Of a stretch of 64,000 bases of DNA, positions 1 to 11,999 are shown in pieces; position 1 is the first letter of the stretch; each line of letters opens with the position of its first letter. Source of the stretch: Quercus robur (taxonomy: Eukaryota; Streptophyta; Magnoliopsida; Fagales; Fagaceae). The translations under genes and the position numbers were made by a program. The notes beneath the pieces are model-generated. The model was not told the DNA's origin, ran no database searches, and saw nothing but the letters and a program-made list of their open reading frames with translations. Location: the NCBI RefSeq assembly GCF_932294415.1, contig NC_065541.1, positions 30,240,790-30,304,789 on the forward strand. Direction: 5' to 3'.

Positions 1-692
1 GGATTTTGTTCCACGCCCCGCAAGCTTATTGTCCTCTTTGGGGAGCCAAGCCCGCAAGGTTTTGGTTCTCGGCCCCGAGAATGGAAGTCCAGGATTTTCA
101 CCTCAGGCCAAGGGCTTTGCCTTGTAGCCATTTTGGCTTGACACCTTTGTCCCACATCGGTTGGAGATGCGCCCCACTCATGGCTTATAAGCCCTTGGAG
201 CAACCATAAGATTAGGCTTGAGCCTATGCTATTGGACTATTATATTTCAAAGTCTAACAGTTATATTTCTAACAATTAGGATGCCCGACTTTCAAACACA
301 ACAAAGTAAGCATATAGAACTGATTTCTTTGAGTGTGAGAGAGGGAGTGAGGCACATTGCTTGTACGAAAGTGACTTCAGAAAAACACTAAAAATCAGTT
401 GTCTGATCAGAATTATAGTAATCACATATATCCAATGGAAACAGCCACTGTTCAGAGAAAACTTTTCACCCAAAATTTGGATAAAATACATCATCCGCAA
501 TCACAAGTGGAAGGTGCTTATCAATATTTGCAACTCAGGCAATGCTTATTAGACCCTTAAAACTGATACAAGGCCATGTTGGTAGGTTGAAACATTTGTA
601 GAAGTTTGATACAATCATGCTATTAAGCAAACTAAGATAAGACAGAAAAATAAAACTCTATATATCTAATATATCCACACTTTAGATGCTCT
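1..692. other. Intergenic, no gene seen
   Basis: I see no coding region here. The first ~240 bases (CCCACATCGGTTGGAGATG, then GGCTTATAAGCCC) resemble plant retroelement LTR sequence, but no ends or target duplication could be fixed. The remainder is AT-rich 3' flank of the dioxygenase gene. Confidence 0.4.
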
Positions 693-698
693 TTTATT
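693..698 (-). terminator. Candidate poly(A) signal of homogentisate dioxygenase gene
   Basis: AATAAA read on the minus strand, about 100 bases after the HGO stop codon (801-803), at a normal spacing for a plant 3' UTR. Confidence 0.4.
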
Positions 699-800
699 GT
701 ATTATATACATGCTGGATTGACTTATGGTTGCTTCAAGCTGATAATGTTTGTTCTATATATTAACACGATAGACTCGCCTCCACTTTCAGTATCATCATG

Positions 801-3800
801 TCAATTCTGTATGTTTAAACTTTTCATATCTGTCCCTTCGCCTGTAAAATGGGATCTCAGGCCTATCCAACAATGGTAATAATCATGATCCATTAAGGGA
901 GACTCAAGAGCCCAAGAGCAGACGCGGGGTATTAAACACGATTCAAACATAAAAGCCATGGTATCAGTTATTTTATGCGGCCCTGCCTCATTTCCACTTG
1001 CAATTGTTGTCTGTGCATCAAAATGAGCGATATGGTTAGATCAGGACTATTCATTGACTCTAACCCTAATGAACAAGATTATATGATATGGTTAGATCAG
1101 GACTATTCATTGAATCTAACCCTAATGAACAAGATTATATCATTGGCCGGTAAAGGGACTCCCCAGGAGTTGACTCAAGGTTTGAAGTGTTCAACATTAG
1201 ATCCACTCAAGGTTTCAAGTTCTGGAAATGGAGCCGATATATGACCCTCTATGTTTCAGATTGCCATTAATTTGATCTCTCTTTCGAATTTAAACAATTT
1301 TATTGAACTTTCAGATTGCTATCAATATGATCCTTCCATCTAGCTGTTAAATGCCATGTCACCCACACATAACCGTCAAACTGATGAAGTATTGGTGAAA
1401 AAATGAGAGGGAGAGTGTTGGGAGAAAGAAAAAACATAAAAGAGGTAAATAATGAAGAAATAGATTAGGAAGAGAAACATGGAGAGGGGTTAGGGTAATT
1501 AGTGAGGGGAGAGTAGAGCGGAAAGCAAATCTGGGTGAAAAAAAAAATCAAAGACATAAAGTGAAAAACAAAAGATGAATTTGGGATTGTTTGCTTCATT
1601 GAATTCATTTTGGGGGATTTATTTTTCCTCTTGTTTATCAGATTTGAATACTAAGGTAGTTTAGGAGAAGATGGGGAATCTCTTCTAGATCTACTTTAAC
1701 TAGGTCTGGTATGACGATGATAATTTTTACATATCTGAATTGAAGAAGAACTTGAAGGAGGACAAGAAGAATAAGAAAAGGAAAGAAGGATGATGATGAG
1801 GTGAGCAAGAGCTATCCTACCCCATCCACCACACAGCACCTGCTCTCTCTTTTTTTTTTTCTCAATTTTTTGCACTAAAAGGATACTGTTTTGGTCAGCA
1901 CCTTTAACTCACATGAAAATTAACAGCATTAATGGATATGGATGGAAGACCAAACTGACCTCAATATGGAAGTTTAGGTATTAAATTAAATGCAGAGGGA
2001 TCAGATTGACAGCAGATATAATCTTGAAAGGAGTAATTTATATTTTAACCAAAAAAATAAAACGTAGCCATCATCTTTTTCTTTGGGTTGCTTATAAAAT
2101 ACATACCTCATATGTCTTGGTATCAGGCCCATGGGGAGTCATGCAGTTATGAAGACTTGCACCACCAGGGAGAAACCCGTCAGCTTTCGCCTGAAAACAA
2201 GATTATGAAATAAATTGTATAATAGAATGAAGAACAAAGCTGAATTAAAGTATCCACTTCCTCATATGCCAAATTGTTCTGCACATGCATGCCTTATATA
2301 CACAGTATAATAGGCCAGAACTGGACAACATGATTTTCCCATCTGTTGCCAGGAAGACTTCAACATGTATATGACCCTAAAATATGATGATTCTACAAAG
2401 ACATCTTATGATATTAAATGACTAACATGCATTTAGAAGCCGCATGTTAATTATTTATTTTAAATATTAACAGCATAAAAAAGAAGTTTGGCATTTGAAT
2501 ATATGCAGCAACCACCTTCCCCAACAGTACAAAGAATTTTACATCCCATTCTCAGCCAATATATAATCCCCCAATATTAGGAAATTACTTTGTCCACCAC
2601 ATGTAACATTCACAACACGATGAGATAAGTAGTTTAAATTAGATTTTGAGAACAACCTCATATCCACCGTGAATGAGGCCCATAAATTCACTCATACAAT
2701 TGCGATGATAATATGGAGGCCGGAATGTATGCTCTGCAACCAACCATCGGGGAGGAAAAATGACAAAATCAAGCAGAGCAACGCCAGGTTTTTCAGTTGG
2801 TGCCGTCAATACTGCATAATAATTGCAAAATAATAAACTAAGATAATCAAACACACTTTATAAGTGAAAGCGAAAACCTCATTAACCCAAATTTGAAATA
2901 ATAAAAGCACACCATTAAGCATACCTGTATTTATTGATGGATCACTATGATCGATTAAAACTGTATTGTAAGGGCAGAACTTACTTAGATCATACTGCAA
3001 GCAAATCAGATATTAGATCAAATCAAGTCCCTTTATGGTTATCATAGTCATATCTAGAGAGTTTTAACAGTCCAAAATGTTATATAAACAGCTGAGAGAG
3101 AGAGAGAGAGAGAGCTGCCTATTCTTTTTATTTCATTCATGCAAAAAAGACGTTTTCTTAAAAGTAACACCCACCTTATACGGAGCATAGTTACCATGCC
3201 AAGCAACAACATTGAATGGAGAGAAATCTTGTCTAGCAGTAAAGAGTTCGCCACCAAACTTTTGTACAATAGTGAAGCCTGGATAGGAACTCTCTTCAAA
3301 CCAGGCTGTAGGCACAAGGAAATCCCTTGGAGCAGCAAGACCATTAGCACCTACATGCAATCAAATTAATAATATTCTCACTTTTGGAAGTATTGAAGTT
3401 TAACGATTGATCAATTAAGTACTCTAATGTCATATAATTTGAGACAAAAAAATAATCGCACTTGCTTTTTACTCAAACACCACCAGCTGAACAAGAGACT
3501 AGGTACCTATGGGTCCAAGATCAGGAAGTTGAAAATGGGTACCAAAAACCTCAGCAACATAACCACGTGATGGGCCATCAGGCAAATTAACAGCAAAACG
3601 AAATCCCTGAGGTAGAACGGCAATTTCACCCGGGGAAACTTGCAATCTTCCACATTCAGTAGTGATCCATAGCCCTGCACAACCAGCATAGAGTGTAAGA
3701 AAGAAAACTCCTATCAATTTAACACAGAATACCCTCACAAAAAGGGTTAGATTTTTTAAACAGTGTACTTGCAAAATTTCAATTACCTAGTAGCACAACG

Positions 3801-5005
3801 AGCCAACAATTAGATACAAGATCAGAATATAAGACTCTTGGAATGCCAATCCTCCAGCAGGAGGGCACTATGGGTATGTGTTTCACATCAAAGAGCTCAT
3901 TCAAAGGTGAATTCGTTCATCACCCTCTAAAATTAAGCAATCAGTGTCTAAAAATCTCCATTTATTAAGGGAAATTGTCTTTCATATGTGTACATAAATA
4001 GAAAGACATCTGCAGACTTTATCCCTTTCCAATTTTTAACAAAGTATGGCCTTCTAACAGGATATCAGGGGGGGAAATCCCTATTTAAGAGAAACCAAAA
4101 TTAAAATCAACCTTTAAGATAGAAACATCACTTACTTCCCTGTTGAGGCACTATCAAGAAGTCACCATCAGCATTGCAAAAGGCACAGTTAGTCATAGAT
4201 TTGTTGGCCGTGTACCTACAAATTTAATTCCTCAATCTATCAAGGTGTACATAAAACCTTCATAATTTCATTCATGTGTTAACATAAACAAAGAAGATTT
4301 GGGATCTAGGAATTCATTAATCTCTTTGGAAAATATTTCTACTGAAGAAATTTTGCAAACTTGAAAATGAAAGCAGGACAGCAACAAAAATTGTGTGAAA
4401 GATATAAAAATGAGGTCGTACCCAGTGCACAAGTCTTCCCCTTATGCAGTAAAAATAAATAACTAAGTAAAAAGACAACTGCTTGTTAGCATTTCTTATA
4501 TCACTTTCACACATTGAACTATGAACCAGTTATTTAGTTGCCACTGAGCATATAAAGAAAAAATGAATAAACGGAACACTCTTAAGTAACACTAGCTCCA
4601 GTTCACTACATTTTAGCAAACCATTGGCAGTCAAGAGAAACTATTTAGCTTTGAAATAGTGAATAAATTAAGTTAATTTATTATAACATCACAGCTTTTT
4701 TAAACCTTGACTTTAGCTGTTTCTCCAACACTAAAGGTCAGCCATTTGACAGCTGTAAAACTCAAAACAAAAAAATCCAAAGTTTCTTTAACTGGTATTT
4801 CTGAGCAATTAAACACAGTTTAAACTTTAAAGTTTTCTTCTTTCTTTCTTTCTTTCTATTTATTAAAATAATAATAATAATCATAATCATAAGATAAGAT
4901 AAAACTCGGACTTCATCTAACAATAAAGTTCGCATAGCTTATTTTTTAACTTTTTGAAATTGAGATTGTTTGAAAAAAGCTGCACCTTAGAAAAAAGTGA
5001 ATTTT

Positions 5006-5048
<43 letters not shown>

Positions 5049-5935
5049 ATACTGTGTTATTTGATAACACGTTACCAAACTGGTAGGTCCATATTCTATC
5101 TTTTAATAATAATAATAAACCTGATAGGTCCATATATGATATTTGTGGAAGTGGAAGAACTGGGTGTCCTTACCTTAATACCTGATAATCAATTCATACA
5201 TAACAAATAAATAAAAAAACTAAGTTCTAAAAGAATTTGAGGCAGAATGCAAATTAACTAATAATTACCAAACAAAGTAGGGAAATAATAGTGAGGAATA
5301 CAGTAATTAATGTCATACTCACATGAATATATATGGTATGGCTAATGGCGTAAATGTAGTCGTAAAAAAAGAAAGAAAGAATGAAATAGGGAAATTAGTT
5401 ACATGTGAATAGCAAATCCATGGCGTAGGAATGAGCTGCCAGCCCCGCACACGGTGTATAAGCCATCGATAAAATCCGTGGGTTGATCGGGAATATGAGG
5501 GGGGTTCCATCGTAGCTGAGTTGGGGTGGTAGAAGCTTTGGACTGGTTGTTGAATTCACTAACCAGCTTCTCATGACCTGCTTCCCGACGTTTAAACGGT
5601 TCATGTGTAACTGATGGTTTTATCCGATATAGCCAACTGCAGCCCACATATTCATATTCAAAAGTAACGAAACTAGCAGCTATGCAATTATATTGAAAGT
5701 AAAGCAAGGCAATCAGCAATTAATTATTAATTCAATCAGACCTGCGAAGATTGAGCTTGCGAGGAGAGGTGAAGGGGGTGCCAGAGATCTGTTCGGCGTA
5801 GAGGCCGAAAGGGCAGATAAGAGGGCTGTTTTGACCTTTGGGAAGAGCTCCTGGGATTGCCTCCGAAGCAAAGTGGTTTCCGAACCCAGATTGGTACTCC
5901 ACCTCTTCTGCTTCTTCTGCCCTCTTATTCTCCAT
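801..5935 (-). CDS. HGO: Homogentisate 1,2-dioxygenase, nine exons, complete
   Basis: Encodes the cytosolic non-haem iron enzyme that opens the ring of homogentisate to maleylacetoacetate in tyrosine degradation. Exons in transcript order: 5742-5935, 5403-5636, 4136-4215, 3507-3674, 3175-3350, 2925-2994, 2657-2811, 2107-2190, 801-1010. All introns are GT-AG and all phases match, giving 1371 nt and 456 residues, close to the plant family length (about 460). The start is the ATG at 5935, beginning [20 protein letters not shown]; the Y-SGFGN-F motif is the conserved N-terminus. Fe ligands correspond to human H335, E341 and H371 and lie at H343 and E349 (YYHRNCMSE) and H379 (MTPHGPD), all present. 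Exon 9 carries the conserved [15 protein letters not shown] stretch. No frameshift or stop was seen, so it is presumably functional. It is the only clear host gene in the window. Confidence 0.96.
1029..1140. repeat. 56-bp tandem duplication in HGO intron 8
   Basis: Two near-identical 56-base copies (1029-1084 and 1085-1140) starting GATATGGTTAGATCAGGAC lie just inside the 3' end of the ~1.1-kb last intron. The rest of that intron (1141-2106) is AT/purine-rich with no other signal. Confidence 0.75.
3091..3114. repeat. (AG)n microsatellite in an HGO intron
   Basis: A simple GA repeat in the intron between HGO exons 5 and 6, probably length-polymorphic. Confidence 0.7.
5011..5046. repeat. Poly(A) tract in HGO intron 2
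   Basis: About 36 A bases in the ~1.2-kb intron between exons 2 and 3. It may be the tail of an old retroposed sequence; no element body was recognised. Confidence 0.6.
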
Positions 5936-6062
5936 TTATTATGTTTATGTTTATCTATAGAAGAAGAAGAAGTACAAGAGAAGGTTCAAGGCCAGGGTGA
6001 AGGTGAAGGTGGGTATTATCTTATATTTTATTATTTGCATGTTGAAGGAGTCACTGAATCAC

Positions 6063-6074
6063 CATTTTATAAAG
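6063..6074 (-). promoter_or_regulatory. Candidate TATA box of HGO
   Basis: CTTTATAAAATG on the minus strand, ~130 bases upstream of the HGO start codon, which is a plausible core-promoter spacing. Confidence 0.45.
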
Positions 6075-6112
6075 GAGAGAAAGGGAGGATTAGCAGGAAA
6101 ATTGAGAAATGA

Positions 6113-6889
6113 GAAAGATGTCATAATCATGCTGTCGTGGCGATATTGTCCGTTACAAGAGACGTAGGCCTATTAATGAGATATACCAAAACTACATTTT
6201 TCACGCAAATTTATTGAATATTTAATAATCATAAATGCGTGCATTCTCATTTTACATAAATTTTAGATCTTATCATAAATCTAATCAGAAAGATCCATAA
6301 TTGTATGTGAGATAAGGGTACACATTTATAGTACTTTGAAAATACTTATTAATTACTCATTTTTCACTACATTGTTTTGTTACAATTAAATTCATTTATG
6401 GGGTTCTCCTCTTGGCCCACAACTCCTTTTCCTCTCCATTGTTGTCAAATATTTAATGGGAACTAAATTGACTCTAAACTTATTGTGAGGAACTTGTATG
6501 TCTTGATTAGAGTAAGCCTAAAGAATTTTTATTTTAATGATTTGCCTAGACTTTCTACCAATAATAACAAATTTTGCAACTAATTAAGAAAGTAAGGCAG
6601 TATTGAGAGATGTCACAGTTGGATTTACCTTCACGTGAGAAGTCTGTTACTTTTTTAACAAAAATATTAATTTGGCACATTTGCAAAGTTCGTGGAGTTA
6701 ATTGGCCAAAACAAAAATTTAGGGAGTGTAATGGCCACTACTCTAAAGTTCAGAGGGTGTGTGAGTATTTTTCCCATTATAATTTGTGTAACATTACTTT
6801 TGTATAGGACCATTATGAATATAAATCCTCTGTACAATTTTTTGTGTACCATTTTATATTCCACAAAATGGTACAACTAACATCACTTT
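6113..6889. other. AT-rich intergenic DNA, no gene seen
   Basis: Upstream flank of HGO. Only short chance ORFs; no domain, RNA gene or element end was recognised. Confidence 0.5.
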
Positions 6890-6899
6890 TGCATTGTCA

Positions 6900-7440
6900 C
6901 TCAAAGTAAAGCTAAATCCTACCTGCGGGGGTGGATTGACGACCAAAGACACCGACAGGTGTATGGTCATTCAAAATAAAGCCAAATCCTACCTATGGGG
7001 TGATCGACAACCAAAGACATTGACGGGTGCAAGATCACTTAAGATAAAGATAAGTCCTACCTACGGGATGAATCAACGACCAAAACATCGATGGGTGCTT
7101 GGTCCTTCATTCAATCTAATTCCTACCTAAGGGATGGACTAACGACCAAAATATTGATGGGTACTTGGTCCTTTATACAATCTAAGTCCTACCTACGGGA
7201 TGGACTGACGACCAAAAATATCGACGGTTGCTTACTCTTTCATTCAATCTAAAGTCCTACCTAAGGGATGGATCGACGACCAAAATACTAACGGGTACTT
7301 GGTCCTTTATACAATCTAAATCCTACCAACGGGATGGATCGGCGACCAAAAATACCGACACGTACTTGGTCCTTCACTCAATCTAAGTCTTACCTAAGGA
7401 ATGGACAGACGACTAAAATATCGACGAGCACTAACACTTG
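6900..7440. repeat. Tandem array, ~67-bp unit, about 8 copies
   Basis: The phrase TCCTACCT recurs near 6917, 6987, 7055, 7121, 7187, 7255, 7321 and (diverged) 7388, a 66-70 base period. Each unit also carries GGATGGAT-GACGACCAAA and CTTGGTCCTT. Such arrays are typical of the 3' untranslated region of plant Ty3/gypsy elements. It probably belongs to the same old element as the gag-like remnant on the minus strand further right. Confidence 0.85.
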
Positions 7441-7882
7441 GCCTATTTTAGTGAAACACATGTTCTCATTTGGTCTAACGGAGTAAACCCGATGAACGTG
7501 TACATAGCCAACCATTAAACTTGACTAAAGGTACCTTCGAGAAGGTCGGCAAGAATATTCTACAAGCAAATTATATATTAACAGAAAACAAAAGATGCAT
7601 TCAAGACTGATGGAAGCATAAAAATGTTCGGTAAGCATAAACAACAAACATATCCAGGGAGCATGTGAAAATAGAAAGGACATTATAGATATAAAAGTAT
7701 GTGTTCAAGCTCGATGAGGGCATAAAAATGTTAACTTGTGCCAAAACAAGGCACCCCGAATAGTTATGAACTTATTTGTACCCAAAACAAGGCACCCAAA
7801 TTTTTTTCAACTTACTTAAAATATAAAAGAAACAATCAATTTTAAGGATTACAAAAATCAAGTTGGAGGATCGTCGGGCACT

Positions 7883-9966
7883 TGTAGACACCATATTTTG
7901 TACTCGGTTTATAAACTTTAGTCCCCGGTCCCAATAATGAGCTTTACATAGGTAATTGAAGTTATTTTGATAGTTTAGAAGTAATTACAACTCAAAAGTG
8001 CTCAAATTGCTTTGAAAACATTGTTAAAAAATGATCTTTGCTTATTGTTTTGACCATAACTTTTGATCCACAAATACTTTTTGAGTTCAGTTTGTTTCAT
8101 TGGAAAGTAGACATACTGGGCTTTAATTTGAATACAAAATTTGCCTAATTTGGACTTACATCGAGTGAGTTATGACCGTTTGAAGTCGAGCCATCAGAGT
8201 TGTATGTATGCATGAAACTTCATGTGTACGCATGCACGAACTTGCATATGCATACACAAACTTGTGTACACAGGGCCCATTCTAGAACCTCAGAACTTCA
8301 TGTTTTAGGGCCCAAAGCCTCCCTCTTTGATGGGGCCCGGCCCCTAGACCCTTTGGAATGTCCAAAACCCTAAAAATAAGCCTGAAAACCCTAGTTTTAA
8401 CATATAAATACATTCTTATACCTCTAAACTCAAACCCTAGCTAGAGAGAGTTGATTTTTGACCTAAAATTCTCCAAAACACTTTTCTAACTCTGATTTTT
8501 TGCACACACAGCCACCATGAACGTTTTTTGGTTCTTCCAAACCTCTCTCTAGTAATCTTAAGTTAGAAACTACTTTCTAAATTCTTTCAAAAACCTTTTT
8601 CAAAACAACCTTTTGAATAACATCATTTTTTTTTTTTTTTTTGAGTTATGATAACTATGAACTATTGGAAATCTTCTTTTACCTTGATATCTCATTGAAT
8701 CTTATTATGTAGGCACTAAAGGGCCGGTTAAATATCAATCAAGTTTGTATTCCATAGCAAGGTGAGTCTCTCTTCATGGCTTTTCCTTGATTTGGTTCTT
8801 TTATCATTTGTGTTTTTGTTGTTCTTAGTTAATTTATATGTTATTCATGCTTAGAAATATGTTTTGTTTTGTTTTATTTTATTTTGTTTTGTCTCATCAT
8901 GTTTTGATTGGAAAGTTGATATAATTTGATATATTGATGAATATGTTTTGATGTGTTAAGTGTTGCTCTTGTTTGTTGTTAGATCCAATGCATGTTTAGG
9001 AATAGATTTTGTTTTGTTTATCTTTGATATCTTTGTTGTTAGTTTAGGTTGCTTAGTTTTATATTAGAAGCATGTTAGGTTTGTTTTAATTATTGTTTTG
9101 TTGCTTGCTTTAAAATTGTGTTTCTGGGCGTGTATGCGTGCACATACTTATGTATACGTACGCATACTAGAGGCATGTGTACACATACTCATGTATGCGT
9201 ACGCATACTCGTGCCCAAAAATGCAGATTTAGGGTTCTTGCAATTTTGTTTGTTTTGCTTAGTTTTAATCTTTTGTTTAAGTCTTGTTAAGTCTAATTTT
9301 CACAGGTTTAGGTCTAGGGTTAGTAGAATAACATGTTTCACATGCCTTGATTGTTGAATTAGTAATTAGGGTTTATATCTTGGTTGAATCACATGAACAT
9401 GCATTGATGCATAGGTGCTGTGGTGCTATGAGGTAAGTCATGCATAATTACATGAACATGGATTTGATTGGGATGATGGGCATGACATGGTTTATGAACA
9501 TGATGAATATGCTTGGTTAATACCATGATGCTATGCTTGGATGTTTGGGATATGCTTGATGTTAATGCCTTGTTGATGCTACCGTATTATGATATGCTTG
9601 TTGCCTTGAATGAGATGAGATAGATGTGTGCTTGGGTTATGATATGCCATGATAGGTGAGTGATTAGGTTTTGGGATGTTTGATGCCATATTGATTGTTA
9701 GATGTATGATGGCGTGTGTGTGAGTATAGATGCAAAGTTAAATGTGCCTTTAATAGGGTTAAGACATAAGACACAATGAGATGAAACTAACCTTAGGGTT
9801 GGACGATTTTGGGTGCCTAACACCTTCCCAAGACTGTACCTTAACTCTGAACCCATATCTCTGGTAGTAAGATCAATGGTTCTTTCTCGAGAGGACGCTA
9901 TATATATATATATGGTTCTTAGACCATTGCAAAAATTAGGTGGCAACTCCATCCGTTGTGTCCACA
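7883..9966 (+). mobile_element. Solo LTR (Ty3/gypsy-like), 2.08 kb
   Basis: Starts TGTAGACACC and ends TGTCCACA. The 3' part has the phrase GGTGCCTAACACCTTCCC and a GGTGGCAACTCC segment, seen near the 3' end of many plant gypsy LTRs. It is flanked by GCACT (7878-7882) and GCACC (9967-9971), a 4/5 match to a target duplication. The flanks read as continuous 3' sequence of the minus-strand gag-like remnant, which fits insertion into that older element. No internal domain is present. Confidence 0.65.
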
Positions 9967-11961
9967 GCACCACCTAGCCTTCATCTGTAGTCTGCCCGTC
10001 ATTCTCCACTGGCCCATCTCCATCACTCACCTCTAGGTCAACCACGTTATCTACAATCACCTCACCACCTCCTAGGGTCGTCGAGGGAACTGAAAGATTA
10101 ATTTGGACCAGATGGAAGTCCAAGCCAGAGTTTGGGAAGAAAAGAATGGCTTGCTCGTGGAAGTGTTTAAAGCCTTTAAGCAAACTGATCACCCAACTCA
10201 TCAAAGTAAGGTTGGGACGTTTGAAACTCAGCGATGGCATCGGCCTTAATCCTTTCCACATGCTCACAAAGAGCAACTAGTTCAGTCACCAGGTTGGAAT
10301 TTTCCTTTGTCAATTCCTCAACCTGACGAGCATTCTTCTCAAGCTTGGTGATCCTGGCCTTCTGAGCCGATCTTAGCATTCAGAGTCCTCATGGCCTCTT
10401 TTATACTGAGTGATCTTCTCCCTATCAGAGGCCTGATAGGCCTTTAACTGACCAACGGACGCTTCCTATGATATACACCTAATCTGGAGGGCCCTCATCC
10501 TCACCAAAGCCTGAAAAAAGGGACAAACGGTTAGACTTGAAAAACAAACTTAAAAAGGAAAAAAAGAAGCCTGTAAACAAAGATTAAACTTACCCTTGTC
10601 AAGTCAAAAAGACCCGAGTCACCTAAGGCCTCAGTCTCATGCTTCAAGGACTTGTCAATGTCTTCATTTTGGATGAGAGATCGAGCAATACCAACAGCGT
10701 GCTACTTATTCCTCACCAACAGGGGGATGGGAGGCTAGGCGTTGAGGCCTTGAGAGGTCATAAGACCCTTGCTCTTGCCATGACAAGGAGGCTCAAGCGT
10801 TTTCTGGACCGTCTCCACTTGATCCTGATGGTCAACCGGGTCAGAAAGTTTCTTGCTTGGATGATTCCCATCACTTGAAGGTTTTTTCTTCTGGCCCACG
10901 TTCATTGGAGGAATCGACGATCCCTTAGACTACTGAGCTCGAGCCACAACCACTTTCTTCACCTCCGAGGCTTTCCTCTTTCCAACATCCATTTCTAAAA
11001 GAACACAAAAGGCAGACAGGTTAGGTTTTTCAAATCAACAATTAAAGAACAAGTCAATGGAGAGAAGACTTACGATTTCGGTATAAAGTTTCTATCCATG
11101 CTTCGTCAGAAGGTTCAAGTTCGCCACAAAAAGCGTGCAATTTGTCAAATGTGACAAGATCCTTCCACCCCCTCTCCACTATGCAGATATCAAGTGTATG
11201 GTTGATGAAATTTTCCTGCTCAAGAGATATCATCGGGCGGATTTGGGCTATAGAAATACCAAAACATATAGGTTAAAGATAAGGTAAAAGTCGACAGACG
11301 ATATAAGAAAAGCTTCCTAACGACTCACCAGACTTATCCATTATCCCCCAAGTATGGTCGTAACCTTCCCCTATATTTTTCCATTCGTCAGGTCTACATA
11401 CCCAGTTGGTGCCATTGACAAAGAAATACCTGCTTTTCCAATCATGATTGGAATCAGGCATGTTAGACACAAGCTTTAATGCAACCTTATGACACACAAA
11501 GTTATAGAAACCCTGTGATGCCAAAATCTACTGGGGTTTATAGCAGTAGAAGAAATTGTTGAGAGTAATGCCCCAACGGCCTCCACTCACCTAGCCCCAA
11601 AGCACCTTCACTCCAAGAAATATCCTCTATGCATTAGGAGATATTTGGCAGATGAATATCCCAAGATAGTCCGCTAGCCGATGGTGGATCTCGGTGAGAG
11701 GTAACCTCAACACTGCGATAAAGGTGACCTCATAGAACCCAATGTCCTCATTCTTGCTTGAGTAACACTTCTCCCCTATACATGCCCTTCTTATAGGGAT
11801 GTCTTCAGGAATTTGAAAGCCCAGGGCGAAGCCTTCCAAAGACATACTTTATCATTCTAGGAGGGAAATTATTCACCACCCAGATCTTCGAAAGGACAAA
11901 CTCCCTACAATTTTGCCCCGATGGACTGGCTACCTCCTCGTCCTCCGCAAAAAAATTAGCC
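9967..11961 (-). pseudogene. Decayed retroelement gag-like ORF, C-terminal part
   Basis: Minus-strand frames with several stops and frameshifts read as one decayed protein. Segments in order: a LRLPLTEIHHRLADYLGI segment (11627-11845), then MPDSNHDWKSRYFFVNGTNW with WVCRPDEW (11273-11524), then a coiled coil with KIEELTKEN-like heptads (10176-10379), then a C-terminal FPNSGLDFHLVQINLSVP tail ending near 9993. This is the layout of plant retroelement gag-like proteins. The N-terminus lies beyond the inserted solo LTR, at 15970-16098. Confidence 0.7.
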
Positions 11962-11999
11962 GACGGTGTAACGCCCTAGGTTAAAAAGAAAGAAAAGAA

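Noticed and set aside
5693-6112. 139-residue ORF on the + strand
   Set aside because: Antisense shadow of HGO exon 1 and its 5' region.
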